From: Cubamyces lactineus
Lineage: Eukaryota > Basidiomycota > Agaricomycetes > Polyporales > Polyporaceae
Assembly (NCBI GenBank): GCA_022376465.1
Contig: JACDTU010000008.1
Coordinates: 62,001 to 126,000, forward strand
DNA: 64,000 nt
Reading direction: 5' to 3'
Part shown: positions 1-12,500 of the stretch, in pieces
Numbering within the stretch: the stretch's first letter is position 1
How the letters are laid out: every line of letters starts with the position of its first letter
Made by a program: the position numbers and the translations under genes
Notes under the pieces: generated by a model
What the model was told of the DNA's origin: nothing
The model's input: the letters and a program-made list of their open reading frames with translations, nothing else
Database searches by the model: none

Positions 1-1828
1 GCGGCACCACGTGAAGCGGAAGTCGTTCGTCCGCTGCTCGGTGCCCGTCTCGAGGTCGACGACGTCTGCGTGCACCCACACGTGCTATACGCGAACGCCA
101 TGAGTTCACTGTATGTTCGTATACAGGACGAATGAGTGTGGATGTGAGGACTTACCACAAGGGCGGGGTAGTTCTCGGAGGACGCGGAGTGTACGATGTA
201 GGAGGTGAGGCGGAGGAGGGAGCCGATGGGCACGGGGCGCGCGAAGGAGATGCCGTCGAGCGAGACGAAGGTGACGTGGTCGCGCGTGAAGAGGCACGAG
301 TTGGCGAACCCGAGCTCGTATGCTAGACGCATCAGGTAACCTGCAGGCAAGAAGCTGGTGAGCGGGAGGCACAAGGAGGTGATGGGGGTGCTTGGGACTT
401 GCCTCCGAATATTTTCTGGTGTACGCTGAAGTGATGCATGAGTATTATGCAGAAGAGACAGAAGGCAGGGATGCGCAAACTCACTTGCGCTCCTGCGGGA
501 ACATGATGAGAGTCTTTTCAAGACGGGTGTCTCCCATCCATACGCGCTCCCTGTCAGAGCTCGGGGACGGCTCGCCATTCTCGGCCTGTCCGTACTTCAG
601 GTACAGAGAGTGTAGCGCTTCGGCTTCTGAGGACGTCGGAGGGACGCGGTTCAAGGAGCGGACGGCGCGCGACTGGCGCTTTTGCTTGTGCACTGTTCCA
701 GGATCAGTTGAGCAACGAGGCGCACATACTGGTGAGAATGCTCGACGGACCTTCGCCGATGGTGAAGAGGATATGGTCCTCCGGCGTCTCAAGGCTAAGC
801 GGGTTAACGGGTGCAGCGCCATGCGTGCGCGCGTCCCGACACACCATACAGAAACGGCCTAGGCGGATGGTGTAAGCGTGAGCGGGGCGCATAAAAGCCG
901 CGGATGCCTTACCGAGCATGATGGTCTCCTCTTTCCCATCCTTCTCGAGTGCCTCCATGCGCACAGCGATCTCCAAGGAACTCCTACCTGTATGGATGAC
1001 CTGGCCGCTCAAGCGCATGTCGCGAACCGGATACAGCGGCGCGAGCATGTCTAACCTGGTAAGTGCGACCGGTACTCAGCACAATCTCCACGGGCAGACC
1101 TGTCGCACAATTGTCCTCTCACCTGTCCACGGACGCAGTGACCATATAGAACCCCGCATTCTTCGGCAAAGACGAGACGTCCGGGCCGAGCATGTGCTTG
1201 TACGCGATGCTGCCCGCGAGCGAGTCGAGGTGCTCCATGAGGAGGCCCGTGCGGATCCCGCCCGACGCATTCGTGTAGTTTTCAAGCAGCTCCGGGCTCG
1301 ACGCGAACGGCAGCCGGATCTCGCAGTACGAGTCGTGCATGCGCCGCGGGACGAGCGGGTTCTGCGCGCCCGGGGAGGGCCCGAGGTCTTTCCCGTCCGG
1401 GGCGTCGGGCATCGCGAGCGCCTCGGACCAGAGCCCTTTGGAGCGCACGGGGAGCATGCTGGTGGAGGGGCGGTCATTGGGCAGGCTGAATAGGGCGGAG
1501 GATGTAGAGGTGGACGTACGTGTGGTGCGCGGGATTCGCGCGCTGACCTTCATCCAGTCCGCAGGGGTGAGCCGCTCCCACCGCGGCAAAGCAGGACTGG
1601 CGGTTACTCACTGCATATCTTCAGCAACCTATCCATAGTCGCAATGTCTTGTGTTTCCTCTACCGCGCCTAGCTCTGTCGAGCGGTGCAGCGTTGTCTCC
1701 GCGTTACGCCTGGGCGCCGTGGCCGCGATAGTGCGCCATGGTGTCGGAGCGACCGCGCGCGGTGTCCGCAGAGCGTGCAGGGCGAGTTGAGTCCTTAGCC
1801 TGAGGTTGGTGCAGCTACGGGCGAACAT
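1..1828 (-). CDS. Acyl-CoA thioesterase, ACOT9-like (mitochondrial), C-terminus cut by window edge
   Basis: Hydrolyses acyl-CoA to free fatty acid and CoA, probably in mitochondria. The ATG at 1826-1828 begins an Arg/Ala-rich, acid-poor leader that looks like a mitochondrial presequence. Conserved blocks in order are MHDSYCEIRLPF (about 1305-1345), ASVDR joined to LDMLAPLYPVRDMRLSG (near 1050-1130), RVWMGDTRLEKTLI (near 510-545), VHQKIFGG joined to YLMRLAYELGFANSCLF (403-425 and 285-340), and DVVDLETG near 20-60. This is the two-hotdog layout of the ACOT9/BFIT-type family. Spliced introns are clear at 1548-1611 and near 1440-1516, and a 23-nt exon lies at 403-425. The intron at 341-402 has a GC donor (GCAAGT). 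The frame is open through position 1, so the last residues lie outside the window. Confidence is high on family and moderate on some exon edges. Confidence 0.85.
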
Positions 1829-2167
1829 GGCAGATAGAGGAAGAAGAATGGAGGATGTGAGGAATGGACATGCAGGAGGTTTGTCGCCGGTATCGCCTTG
1901 TTATCCTTTTCCAGAATCTGCGTCGCGCGAGTCGCGCGGCCGCCGCCACCTACCTAGCGCCAAGTCCCAACGTCATTGGCCACACTTGTCTTCATCGCCG
2001 AGCACCGTCGGCCGACATATCCTCTGCCCGCTCGCACACAGAACAAAGAATATGATGCGTCATGAAGCCCTGTCTATTGCGTGGTAGGTATCGACGAGGC
2101 GTAGGATAATTATTTTACTCCAAAGTAATAAAAACACAGCGAAAGCAGTCCAATGAAGTGCAATGCA
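1829..2167. other. Intergenic: ACOT9-like promoter and BiP 3' flank
   Basis: There is no credible gene here. The part next to the BiP stop is AT-rich (2100-2150) and is the likely BiP polyadenylation region. The part near 1829 is the promoter and 5' leader of the thioesterase gene. Confidence 0.5.
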
Positions 2168-2985
2168 TCACAGCTCATCGTGCGACCGGTAGGGGTCGTC
2201 ATCCTCGTCATGCATGCCGCCGCCGCCCGTGTAGAGCTTGCTCGTGATCGGGTTCACGACGCTCTGGACGTCCGACAGCTTCTCCTCGAGGTCTTCCGCC
2301 GTCGCGGACTGACCGTTCTCCTCGATCCACTCCGTCGTCTCCTTGACAACATCGAGGATCGCCTTCTTGTCCTCGTCCTCGAGCTTACCGCCGAGACCAT
2401 CCTGGTCGGCGAGCTGAGTCTTGAGGCCGTAAACGAAGGAAGAGAGCGAGTTGAGCGCCTCAATGCGCTTCCGCTGCGCCTCGTCTTCCGCGGCGAACTC
2501 CTCCGCCTCCTTGACCATCCGCTCGATCTCCTCGGGCGAAAGACGGCCCTTCTCGTTCGTAATCGTGATGGACTCCGACTTGCCAGTGCCCTTGTCGACG
2601 GCCGAGATCTTCATGATACCGTTCGCGTCGACCTCGAAGGTGACCTCGATCTGTGGAACACCACGGGGCGCAGGGGGAATGCCGGAGAGCTCGAACTTGC
2701 CGAGAAGGTTGTTGTCTTTCGTAAGCGACCGCTCACCCTCGTAGACTTGGATGAGGACAGTCTGCTGGTTGTCGGCAGCAGTCGAGAAGCTATGAACGGC
2801 GTCAGCATCTCGCAGGGGATTATACAATAGTAGAGCTTACATCTGGCTCTTGCGCGTGGGGATGACGGTGTTACGGGGAATGATCTTGGTCATGACACCA
2901 CCAGTGGTCTCGATGCCGAGGGTCAGGGCGTTGACATCGACAAGGACAACATCGCCAAGGGACTCGTCACCAGCGAGGATACCAC

Positions 2986-3029
<44 letters not shown>

Positions 3030-4495
3030 CCCTTCGACGGCTCCTTGCCAAAGTACTCCTTGAGGAGTTGCTGAACCTTGGGAATACGAGTGGAACCACC
3101 AACGAGGACGATCTCGTCGATGTCCTCCTTCTTGAGGTTCGCATCCTTGAGCACCTGCTCGACGGGCTTCATGGTCTTGCGGAACAGGTCCATGTTAAGC
3201 TCCTCGAACTTGGCCCGGGTGAGCGTCTCGGAGAAGTCGTTGCCGCCCTCGAATGCCTCGATCTCGATGCGAGTCGACTGCTGGCTGGAGAGCGTACGCT
3301 TGGCCTTCTCGACTTCGCGCTTGAGCTTACCGAGCGCGCGAAGGTTGCTCGTGACATCGGTGCCGGTCTTCTTCTTGTACTGCTTGACGAGGAAGTCGAT
3401 GACGCGGTTGTCAAAGTCCTCACCACCAAGGTGAGTGTCACCGGCGGTGGCCAAGACCTCGAAGACACCGTCGTCGATAGAGAGGAGGGACACATCGAAG
3501 GTACCACCACCGAGATCGTAGACGATGATCTGCGACTCGCCACCCTTCTTGTCGAGACCGTAGGCGATGGCCGCCGCGGTAGGCTCGTTGATGATACGAA
3601 GGACCTGAAGACCAGCGATAGTACCGGCGTCCTTGGTGGCCTGACGCTGGGCGTCATTGAAGTAGGCGGGGACGGTGACCACAGCGTGGGAGACCTGACG
3701 GCCGAGGTAAGCCTCAGCGGTCTCCTTCATTTTGCCCAAGACCATGGCAGAGATCTCCTCAGGGGTGAAATCACGGAGCTCGCCACGGTACTTGACTTGA
3801 ACGACCGGCTTCCCGCTCTTGTTGACGACCTTGAAGGGCCTATGGAATAATTAGCTACATCGTCAAAGCTACATACTATAAGCTGACATACCAGTGCTTC
3901 ATGTCGCGCTGGACCTCAGGATCATCGAACTTGCGACCAATGAGACGCTTCGCGTCGAACACCGTGTTCTCCGGGTTGGAGTGGAAGGCGTTCTTCGCGC
4001 TGTCACCAACACTGCATAGACCCCGTCAGTGCGCGTCATAAGCGCGCAAGAGACATAGATTACTCACAGTCGTTCCTCCTCCGTGAAGCTGACCCATGAA
4101 GGCGTGATACGGTGACCCTGGTCGTTTGCGATGATCTCAACACGTCCACCGCGTTGTACACCGACACAAGAGTATGTTGTACCAAGATCTACGCCAGTAG
4201 GTCAGATTCTGTGCGAAGTGGGCAAGGTACCAACGAAAACAAGACATCGAGGTGGCCCAGAGTAACCCGCCATGGACCGGTTCACGCCCTTTACCTCGTG
4301 CCCGTATTCGCGTACTCGCTTATGGATTGTTCACTTACCAATACCAATTACAGGACCATACTTCGCCTTCTCCTCATCAGCGCTCACAGAAACCGGGCAC
4401 AGAAGAATGAGGGCAAGGAAAGCGAGGAAAACAAGAGACATCGACGACAGCAGTCGTCGAGACTGTGGCCGCGTCGGTCGGCGGGGAAGAGACAT
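2168..4495 (-). CDS. KAR2: ER Hsp70 chaperone BiP/Kar2
   Basis: ATP-dependent Hsp70 of the ER lumen, acting in protein folding, translocation and unfolded-protein sensing. Five exons (4339-4495, 4068-4188, 3892-4011, 2841-3839, 2168-2789) join in frame to 672 codons, the usual BiP length. The N-terminus has a basic stretch and then a hydrophobic signal segment ([12 protein letters not shown]) before the mature ATPase domain. [14 protein letters not shown] (phosphate loop 1), [15 protein letters not shown] (phosphate loop 2) and [16 protein letters not shown] (adenosine site) are all intact. The substrate-binding domain follows, and the protein ends in HDEL, the fungal ER-retrieval signal. Start codon: the ATG at 4493-4495 sits just before the signal peptide. 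Heat-shock and UPR-like motifs lie upstream. Confidence 0.97.
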
Positions 4496-4545
4496 GATGA
4501 AGGTGGAAGAGAGAGTGATGTCGAGGCGGCCAAGTCCAACGCGTC

Positions 4546-4550
4546 TTATA
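4546..4550 (-). promoter_or_regulatory. TATA-like box of BiP/Kar2
   Basis: TATAA on the minus strand inside GGACTTATAAGACG, about 50 nt upstream of the BiP ATG. The position suits a core promoter element or an early leader; the transcription start is not known. Confidence 0.4.
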
Positions 4551-4570
4551 AGTCCGGCAACTTCTACGCG

Positions 4571-4578
4571 CCACGTCA
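4571..4578 (-). promoter_or_regulatory. UPRE-like motif TGACGTGG upstream of BiP/Kar2
   Basis: The minus strand reads TGACGTGG, the core bound by XBP1/Hac1-type bZIP factors in other eukaryotes, 76-83 nt upstream of the BiP ATG. The same ACGTGG core recurs at 4632-4637 (plus) and 4776-4781 (minus). BiP is the classic target of the unfolded protein response, so the context fits. Binding is inferred, not shown. Confidence 0.5.
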
Positions 4579-4722
4579 ACACTTTACAGTCGTCTCGACC
4601 CCAGCCACCGCCACTAGAATGCACCCCATTTACGTGGCACTTTCGTAGGCTCATTCGGGCGCTAGTACTCAGAAACCACCATTCTAGGCGATGACGCCTG
4701 GCTTTACTGCTCCGTGTTTCCC

Positions 4723-4737
4723 GGAATATTCGAGAAA
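4723..4737. promoter_or_regulatory. Heat-shock element, three perfect units
   Basis: GGAAT-ATTCG-AGAAA is three contiguous inverted 5-nt units of the nGAAn/nTTCn heat-shock-factor consensus. It lies about 230 nt upstream of the BiP ATG. Dual control of BiP by HSF and the UPR is known in yeast, so this element probably serves BiP. The next gene on the other side (NAA30) ends rather than starts nearby. Confidence 0.6.
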
Positions 4738-5565
4738 CGCTGGAGGAGAGTCTGGGGTCCCTCGCGTTCTTACTGCCACGTCGTGCTACGATGCCTTGTG
4801 ATGTTCTGTCCGCTGCTGCACCGCACGGCGAAACGTCCAACTATCAGGTCAGGCATACCAAATTTCGCCGATGCTTCGTCTGCACAGAACGACACGCCAT
4901 GCGACACGTACACCCATGCGGCATATTTTTTAGAAGTGTGTCGGTATATATGTCAGCAGGGCTCGGGGACTCACTCACACCGTCATCGGAGGCAAGCGAA
5001 CTTCGAATGCGCGAGTGTGGCTTGGAATATGTTCGGAAGTCGTAGCAAGTCTTCGTGCGATTACAGTGCTCACGGTGCCACGGTACAAACGGAAACTGCT
5101 CATATTCGAGCGCTCAGCATTTATGCGGACGTGGGTGCCAACTGAGAATTCGGTCGAGTATGGGCTGGCGGTATATACGCACGATAGTCTTACCTGAACT
5201 TTCGCTTCTGCCGCCCTAGCACGGACTCTGCGAGACTGTAAATAAAAGTTCAGTCCATATGACGGGTGAAAGGATACTCACTGCATGCATCGAGGCAACA
5301 TGCCCGCTGAATCCTAGCTGCGAAAGTGAGCGTCGTCTCGATGAATCGTCATAGAAGCGCATCAATTGGAGAGTTCGTAGTAATCATAGGAAGCCTGGTA
5401 TGTCGCAAAAACGCCAAATGAATTACTAGTGATACAAGATGAGCGGGGCGGAGCATGCGCAATAAATTAGTTACAGACAACAGCAGGGATTCCGGGGATC
5501 AAGGAAAGCAGTGGCTGGACACAAGGACGTGAGAGGAAAGGCAGCGCAAACGTTAGGCCGAAGCA

Positions 5566-6376
5566 TTAGCGTGAGGAAACTTCATCATCGGAGTCGTAAG
5601 GGAGGGATGGGATGGCAATCATCCGTGCCGGCGCGAGGTACCGGGCGGGGAGCGGTTTGCGCGCGGCTTGGTCCTCTTCGTCCAGCTCCGGTGGTGGAAC
5701 GACCAGGACCAGTCTGAAGGCGTCCTTGCCATTCAGATAAAACCTGTAGAGGCGCTTCTCTCGCATGAAGCCTAGAGACTCGTAGAGAGAAAGAGCAGCG
5801 GAGTTGTCGTACTCGGTCTCAAGCACGACCTGTCATGACGCTATTAGCACGGCGAAGGACGGCTGTAATCCGATAAGCCTCACCTCCTCCACACCGTGCT
5901 TCTTCATGACCTCGACTGTTCTCCGCACTAGTGTGCTCGCTATCGCATAGTTAGCGGGTCACCGCGTCTGGAGTGAGAGGCACACGCTCACCTATACCGC
6001 GCTTTCGCCAGTTCTTATGCACGCTGAGCATGGCGATGTAGCCTCTATTCGCTACATCCCTATGCATGCTCTGCTTGCTAACAATCACGCCCACAGGTTC
6101 AGAAGACTGGGATGGATAAGCCTGGATGGGTGGCCCCTTGAGTACAATGTACCCTGAGGATGTTACGGCGGCTTACGAGGAAAGCCAGATGTGGCCTGCG
6201 CGGCTTGTCGTTAATATAAGATCGACATGCATAGATCTGAAGGCTACTCACCATTGCTGGAGGAAATAACGGTATGTGTAGATAACATACGGCTCACTCA
6301 GTTCATGCTGAACGAGTGCCATTATATGAGGTAATTCAGACTCGCCACTATACTGCCGATATACGATAGAGCCCAT
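5566..6376 (-). CDS. MAK3: N-alpha-acetyltransferase NAA30 (Mak3), NatC catalytic subunit
   Basis: GNAT-fold enzyme that acetylates N-termini beginning Met-hydrophobic, working with Naa35 and Naa38 in the NatC complex on ribosomes. Five exons (6252-6376, 6177-6195, 5992-6121, 5884-5939, 5566-5829) join in frame to 197 codons. Conserved blocks are [52 protein letters not shown] (acetyl-CoA-binding R-x2-G-x-G/A site), [20 protein letters not shown] and [11 protein letters not shown]. The start at 6374-6376 gives MGSIVYRQY, matching the family's short N-terminus. Exon 2 is only 19 nt and is required to complete the WPHLAFL segment. The C-terminal tail after the GNAT domain is acidic and Pro-rich. 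Confidence 0.92.
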
Positions 6377-6568
6377 GGTAGCACGGTGAGGTAAAGTAAG
6401 GGTGGATGGTGGTGCAAGTGTGAGATAGGGGAGGACGAAGGGAAGGTGGTGGTGGGAAGGGAAGGAGCGAGCGTGAAGCGTGCATACCGCGCGCGACAAC
6501 GACGAGCGCCGACGCGTGCGCGCCGGGCGCTTGTGAACGCGTCCTTCTTGTCCTCCTCCTTCGCGCAT

Positions 6569-9500
6569 ATGGCCTCAGTTTCGCGGCTGCGGGCGATCCT
6601 CCAATCCGCGTTCAGCCCTCGCGGTCTTCCAAATGGCGAGCAGGAGTTCTTCGAAGAGCTGATGGCCCACAGGCCGCAGCTTGTTGATTTGTACGATGTG
6701 GGCCCGCGGAATCCACAGGAGCAACGAGAGCTCGAGTCTGGTCAGTTTGGATTAGCCACGCGCCCTGCACACACCTAGCTGACGGAGGTATAGGCAAGAT
6801 TGTGGTCGAAGGTCGTTCAGTGGCCGTGAACGCCGACTTCGCCAGACAAGCCGTGTTCATCTCGCAGCAGCTCGAATGTTCAGAACGTTACGTCGCCGGT
6901 CTCCTGCAAGAAGTCATGGCGCAGAAACCAAATCTCACTGCCGAGCAATACGTTGAGGCCACCATCCTTGAATTCCACCTTCATCGTCGGGAGACGGCGG
7001 ATTGTCTGCGCTACATCCTCGAGGCGGCAGAGGCTGCAGAAAGGCCGGATGCGCCACCACTCTGTCTCCGAATAAACCAGTTCGTACGACAGCAGCTCAT
7101 TGAACCAGGTGGCCGAACGGGGGCGGGACTCTCGTTGGCGATGAAGATATTCCAGGAGATCCATAACGTCGGGAACGCGTTGTCCAAGGCGCAGGCGGCG
7201 AGGCAGAATGCGCGCAGCGACACGGTAGCCCCCAGTCAAGGTGAGTTCCTCGGTTGATGGACAGTAACGAACTCCTACGATCGAAGTCGACAGGCACGAA
7301 CGCCGGGTTGGGTGCTGATATCCTGAACGCCCGCTGCGACTCCCTCAGGTACGAGCGCCGAAGACTCGCCTTGGCCCTGCTCTTCATTGGGCGAATGGGT
7401 CTGCTGTCATCGAAGGAGATACCGAAGATGGTTGAATGGCTCAACGCCAACCCGCGCCACCCGATGGTATATTACCTCCTTCCGGTTGTCCTCGCGGCCT
7501 TCGACGTGGTCGATCCAAATTCGCCAGGTGGACAAGCGCGCAAGATGCTGTTCGCGGACGGGAGCTTGGTTGCCGAGATGAAGCGCAGGTTAGGTGTGTC
7601 AAGAGAATGGGCGGAACCAGGACTCAAGGCAACGATTCTGTTGAAGTGGACGTTGTTCCTCACGTCAATGCGCCGTGCGGACGCGTCGCTCGAGAATACA
7701 GACGGCTTCAAGTCGGACGAGCTCGAGACGCAGATCTGGAATGCGGTTCAAGGTGACTGCTTCACCTACTTGGCGCGCACCTTGATGCTCCTCCAGAAGA
7801 GGCAATCCGGGTACCCTTCAACATCATACGCGTCCTCGGTCCTCGCGGTGACGGAACAGGACTTGCAGGTTGAGCTACCCGCTGACGATTTTATTCCTAT
7901 TCTGTTGGAGTCATGCGAAGTACTGGTGCGATCCCTTATTACCCAGGCATCCTCTGAGCTCCGCAAGATCAAGCAGCGACAAGAAGACCTTCTCCTAGCC
8001 GGTGCGCGCACGGACAGGACAAGGATGTTCCGCTCTTCTATACAGCCCACTGCCGCGCGTTCTGACCCCGACAAACCCTCCCCACCCCCACGCAACGACA
8101 TGGCGATGCTCTACTCCTTCATGGGAATGCTCTATACTATGCTGCCTGAAGAGAGGGCTCTGCATTTCTGGGGAGCTGGTACTGTCAATCCTGGACTGCG
8201 CTCTTCATTCGCCGAGCACCTGGAGCTCAGTTCGGCCAAGCTCTATGGCTTTTTGCAATGGTCCGTCTGGTCTACTCAGGCGCGCGACGTGGATATGTCC
8301 ATGGCATTGTACGACATGCTTTCCGGCTTGGCGAAAGGTCAGCAATGCAGCGAGCTCGCTTACAACTACCTAGCTCGGGGCGGAGGTGAGGTAGTCCCTG
8401 GCGCTGCGGTACCCTCCTCATCGTCGGTGCACTACAACACTGGACCAGCAGTATCCTGGAGTTCTATCTTCACGCTATTGGAGACTTGGGCTTCCTCTGG
8501 CAATCAACCTCGCGGCAACAGCCAATCGACTGGTCCTCATGGTCAGGGTATCGCTGCTGGCCAGTCCTGGCAGGGACAACCACCCCAACAACGTCCTCCT
8601 CAGCAGGTACACCTCTCACAGCAGGACGTTTTGCTAGCTCAGGCATTCCTCCGTCTACTGGCAGTGGTCGCTACGTACTCTATCACTGCCCGAGTCACGA
8701 TCTGTGGACATGCTCGCTTCCGCGCAATCCCGACCATGGTCTCGCTAATTCCTCTAGGCATCCCGCTTGAGCTTAAAGGCGCGATTTTCGAGACCCTATC
8801 CGCCTTCTGTGCTCCCGGTGCAGGACCAGCAGGAGTGGAGATCTGCCGGTCGGTATGGACGCTCATGGAGAGGCTGGAGGTGATCAATGTCCGAATAGCC
8901 CATGGTGCGGGAAGCGTCCTGCCCGTGGGCCGAGGCGTTGAACTGGAATTGGACGAGGTTGAAGCCGCGTATAGGTTGTATCCTTCGACCATCCCCTTCT
9001 TGAACCTCCTGAGCACCCTCATCCACACGCCTAAGCGTATCCCCCTCAGAGAACGCGTCGCTGACCCTACCCCCATCAACACGATCCCCGAGACACTTGG
9101 TGCGCCGTACCGGACCCCGGGTATTGCGCCCTTCGTGTCCTTCGTGGTCGACAACGTTTTTGCACGGATACCGACAAGAGAATACCTTCGTCCCTCGGAC
9201 AGGTGGCGGATGAACGACCTGTGCCTATGCTTCATCGAGCGTTGCCTTGCCAGTTTCGACCTGGAATCTCTCGTGACAAGCATTGAGGAGTTGCAGCCTA
9301 CTCGGGAGGCTGTCGTCCAACTTGCTATCCACCCAGGGTTTGATCTCATGAAGCGTCTGCTGACCGCGTCGCCCCTGCAGGCCTCCATCCTGTCGTACCT
9401 TGTACAGGGCCTCGACGGCTTCGAAAAAGGCCTGGCAGAGGAGGAGCCCTTCTACCGGACGACGATCGTTCGTGTCCTGAGGATCATTCATCGGGTCCTG

Positions 9501-12500
9501 GAGGCACAAGACATATTCCTGGACGTCTTCATCCCTCTTCTCTCCGAGCTCAACGAACCTGCCCTCACAGGAGAGGTCCCTCCAATATCCTACTTCATCC
9601 GCTTCGACCAGGCACTCTCCTTCACTCCTGACTACGTCCCATCCATCGCCGCATATATTTGTTACCCGGCCTACCCTGAACTGATGCTCCTCAGCGTCAA
9701 GACCATCTCTCTCCTTGCCTCCTCTACAGCACTCTCGCAGTTGGCGCTCCTGATCGACCGAAGTAGCGAGTCGATCCGCATTCTCAACGGGTACCTGCAC
9801 GCATTGGACACTCATGTGACAGAGGACGTGGAGGCAGCGGAGACGACCGCTGAGCAGTCTACCGGCGCCGGGGCTCCTGATGTGGAAGGGCAATCTGAGG
9901 CGCTCACTCAAGCCATTCGCCTTGCCATCCTGGACTTATTCATCCAAAACACGCAAAGTAGTCGACCCTTCCCCAATATCGCCCACTTCCTGTTACTCGG
10001 TAGTGCCTCTGCGGACAAGCAGATCCAAGACCCTCATGCGCTTGGTGCTCAGCGGTCGTGCGTCCACTCCATCTTGGAACTCCTCAACCATGGCGTTCCC
10101 CGCCTCAAGGGCAAGGAGAGTCGCCGCAGACAAGCCTTGGGAGAGCCCTTGTTCATCACGCTGCCGGCCTTGGCTGAACGTTGTTACCATGTGATCTACC
10201 AGCTTTGCCAGCACCCCCGTACATCGGAGTCCACGATGCGGTACCTCCGGACAAGGGAGGACTTCTTCGCCCGACACCTTGCCGCTATCCCGTTCAAGGT
10301 CCCGGTCACCGAACAAGCCCCCGCTATCGAGGTCGTCTATGGGGATGGTTCGCGGATTATCACCACCGTGACTTCATTAGCGTCCTTCCTCAAGCTGCGC
10401 TCTTGGATCCTCGATCTTGTGGCTTTGGACTTGCATGTGCTCACCAACCGCGGTCACCAGAAGAGCGTCTCCGAACTGCTCGAACTGATGTTCGGCAACG
10501 AGGAGGACTATTTGGAAGATGGAACGGATCACTGGGAGTCGGAAGTGTTCCGGCCATTCCACGAGGTCGGCCAGTCCCATCTTAGGATGATAGAGCTGGT
10601 GCAGTCTCTCGACTTCGACTGGTCTGATAGCCTGGTCGTCACGCCGCAGGAGCTCAATTTCCTTGGCCAACTCAATCTACAATCTTGCCTCCGGGTAGAC
10701 GAGTCCGGCTGCGAGGTCGTCGACCGGATCGCGCTGCTATCGCTGCTGACGTTGGCTAAGCGGACGCTCTACTTGCAAGGCCGCGTCACTACGAAAGCTC
10801 ATGCGGACACGCTGGAAGCGGAGACAAGCTACCTCCTTCAGAGCTGTGCGATCGAGAACCACCGGCGGAAGATCCGCTATGCGGCTGCTACTGGATACGA
10901 AGCTTGGCGCAGGTTACTCGACATGGCGCTGATGAAGTGCTTTGACCGTCTGCCGTTCGACCGCCGCGAGAACATGCTCTTCGACCTTCTCCACGTCCTC
11001 CCCAACTCCCTCCGTTCCTCCAATATCCAAGAGTCTACCGCCGTGTTGCTCGCGGAGACCATCGTTTCGACCATCACGAAGCTCCGAGAAGACAGACGCC
11101 ACCAGGTACTCCTCCAGTCCGCTGGGGGGGACGCAGAGGCAGGGACTCTCCCCGCAGAACGTCTCAACGTACTCCTCCGCAGTATCCTCGATTGCATTAT
11201 GGACAACAACCGCCTCGAGCTAGTCCGCGGCAACCTCTACGCTGCCCTGGTCAACTACCTGCATTTGGTACTGCACGACGAAGGTTCAGAAGGCGCTATA
11301 GGAGAGGAGAGCTTCCCGAGCTTGACCTCGTCGCTCTCTGTTGCAGCGAGTCGGGACGACCTCGTGTTCAGCGACAGCATGTCTCTCGTGTCGGTGTCGA
11401 ACCAGCTCGGACGACAGCCGACGCAGTCTGCAGGCTTGATCGCAACGAGCATCTCCATCCTGAAGCCAAGCATGGAACGTCTCGTTGCCATCGTCTCGCG
11501 AGATGCTATCGACGGCACGGAGGTATGGAAGACAGTCGCGTTCATGCTGCTCGACTCGCTCGTCAGGCTGTCGCGCTGGGAGAAGCACTCGTCGTCATTG
11601 GCTGCGCTTGCGAGGCAAGGGTTCCTCGGTGGTTTCGTGCGTGGACTCAAGGAGTCAGATTTGTTGCTGCAAGCTGTCCTGAAGCCGGATCCTGGTATGT
11701 ACAATCGGTTCTAATGGAGTCCCCTGCGCTCACATGAAAGTTTTGTGCAGACGACCTCAATCCACTCTATGTCTACGAGGCGAAAATGTCGCTATTGATT
11801 CGGATGGCGCAAACTAGGCAAGGGGCGGAAAGGTTGCTCGAATCGCGTATTCTCCCGATCTTAGCAGACTGCGACTACCTCGATGCGCGGCCAGAGGCTG
11901 ATCAAGCGTTCCTAGGTAGGCATTCTCTTCAACTGAGACACGCAGGTACTGACTATCGGAATAGACCGCGATAGCTTCCTACCCTCCGCTGTCCAACGTT
12001 ACCATCAGCTCTTCATGCCGGCGTTGCAGCTCGCGAGCGGAATGCTCATCTCCTTGGGACCGAAACACACCACTGCCGCGAACCATGTACGTCGTCCTAT
12101 ACTTATGATATTTGTTTCACGTGCTCATTGTTTCTATAGGCACTGCAGTTCTTGTCGGCGCACCGAGATACGGCCGTCATCCTGCTCAAGATGGAAGTGG
12201 ACGAGCTCTCACTGTCGGTGATGGAGGAGATCCGACTATTGGTCTCGCTCTGCAGCAGCGTCGTCCATCTCGTGCCCAAGGGCGAACTGGTAAGCACTGC
12301 TGCTGCGTCTTAGACATTCAGTTGAGCCGGGCATATACTCACCTTCGGCGTATAGCTGTCGAATGCAGGCTTTGGCACCCTGCACGGCGCGATCTCGGGC
12401 CTGGCAGCGAGGTGTCTCGGCGACAAGCACTGGACAGAAACCGTCAAGCCTCAGACAGACTCGGAGCTCGCCGACGCCGGCGTTCCGTCGCTCGGTACGT

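Larger units (their letters stand above)
4496..5565. other. Intergenic: BiP promoter region and NAA30 3' flank
   Basis: About 1.07 kb with no protein-coding gene that I can support. The BiP-proximal 300 nt hold the TATA-like, UPR-like and heat-shock motifs listed separately. The distal half (about 4850-5560) shows no conserved coding or RNA gene, only a TATATA run near 5170. Short open frames here look random. Confidence 0.5.

Noticed and set aside
6121..6176. Alternative 23-nt intron in NAA30 (acceptor CTCAG)
   Set aside because: Too short to splice. The 55-nt intron ending CCATCCAG restores the conserved FLAYP...PVGVIV segment.
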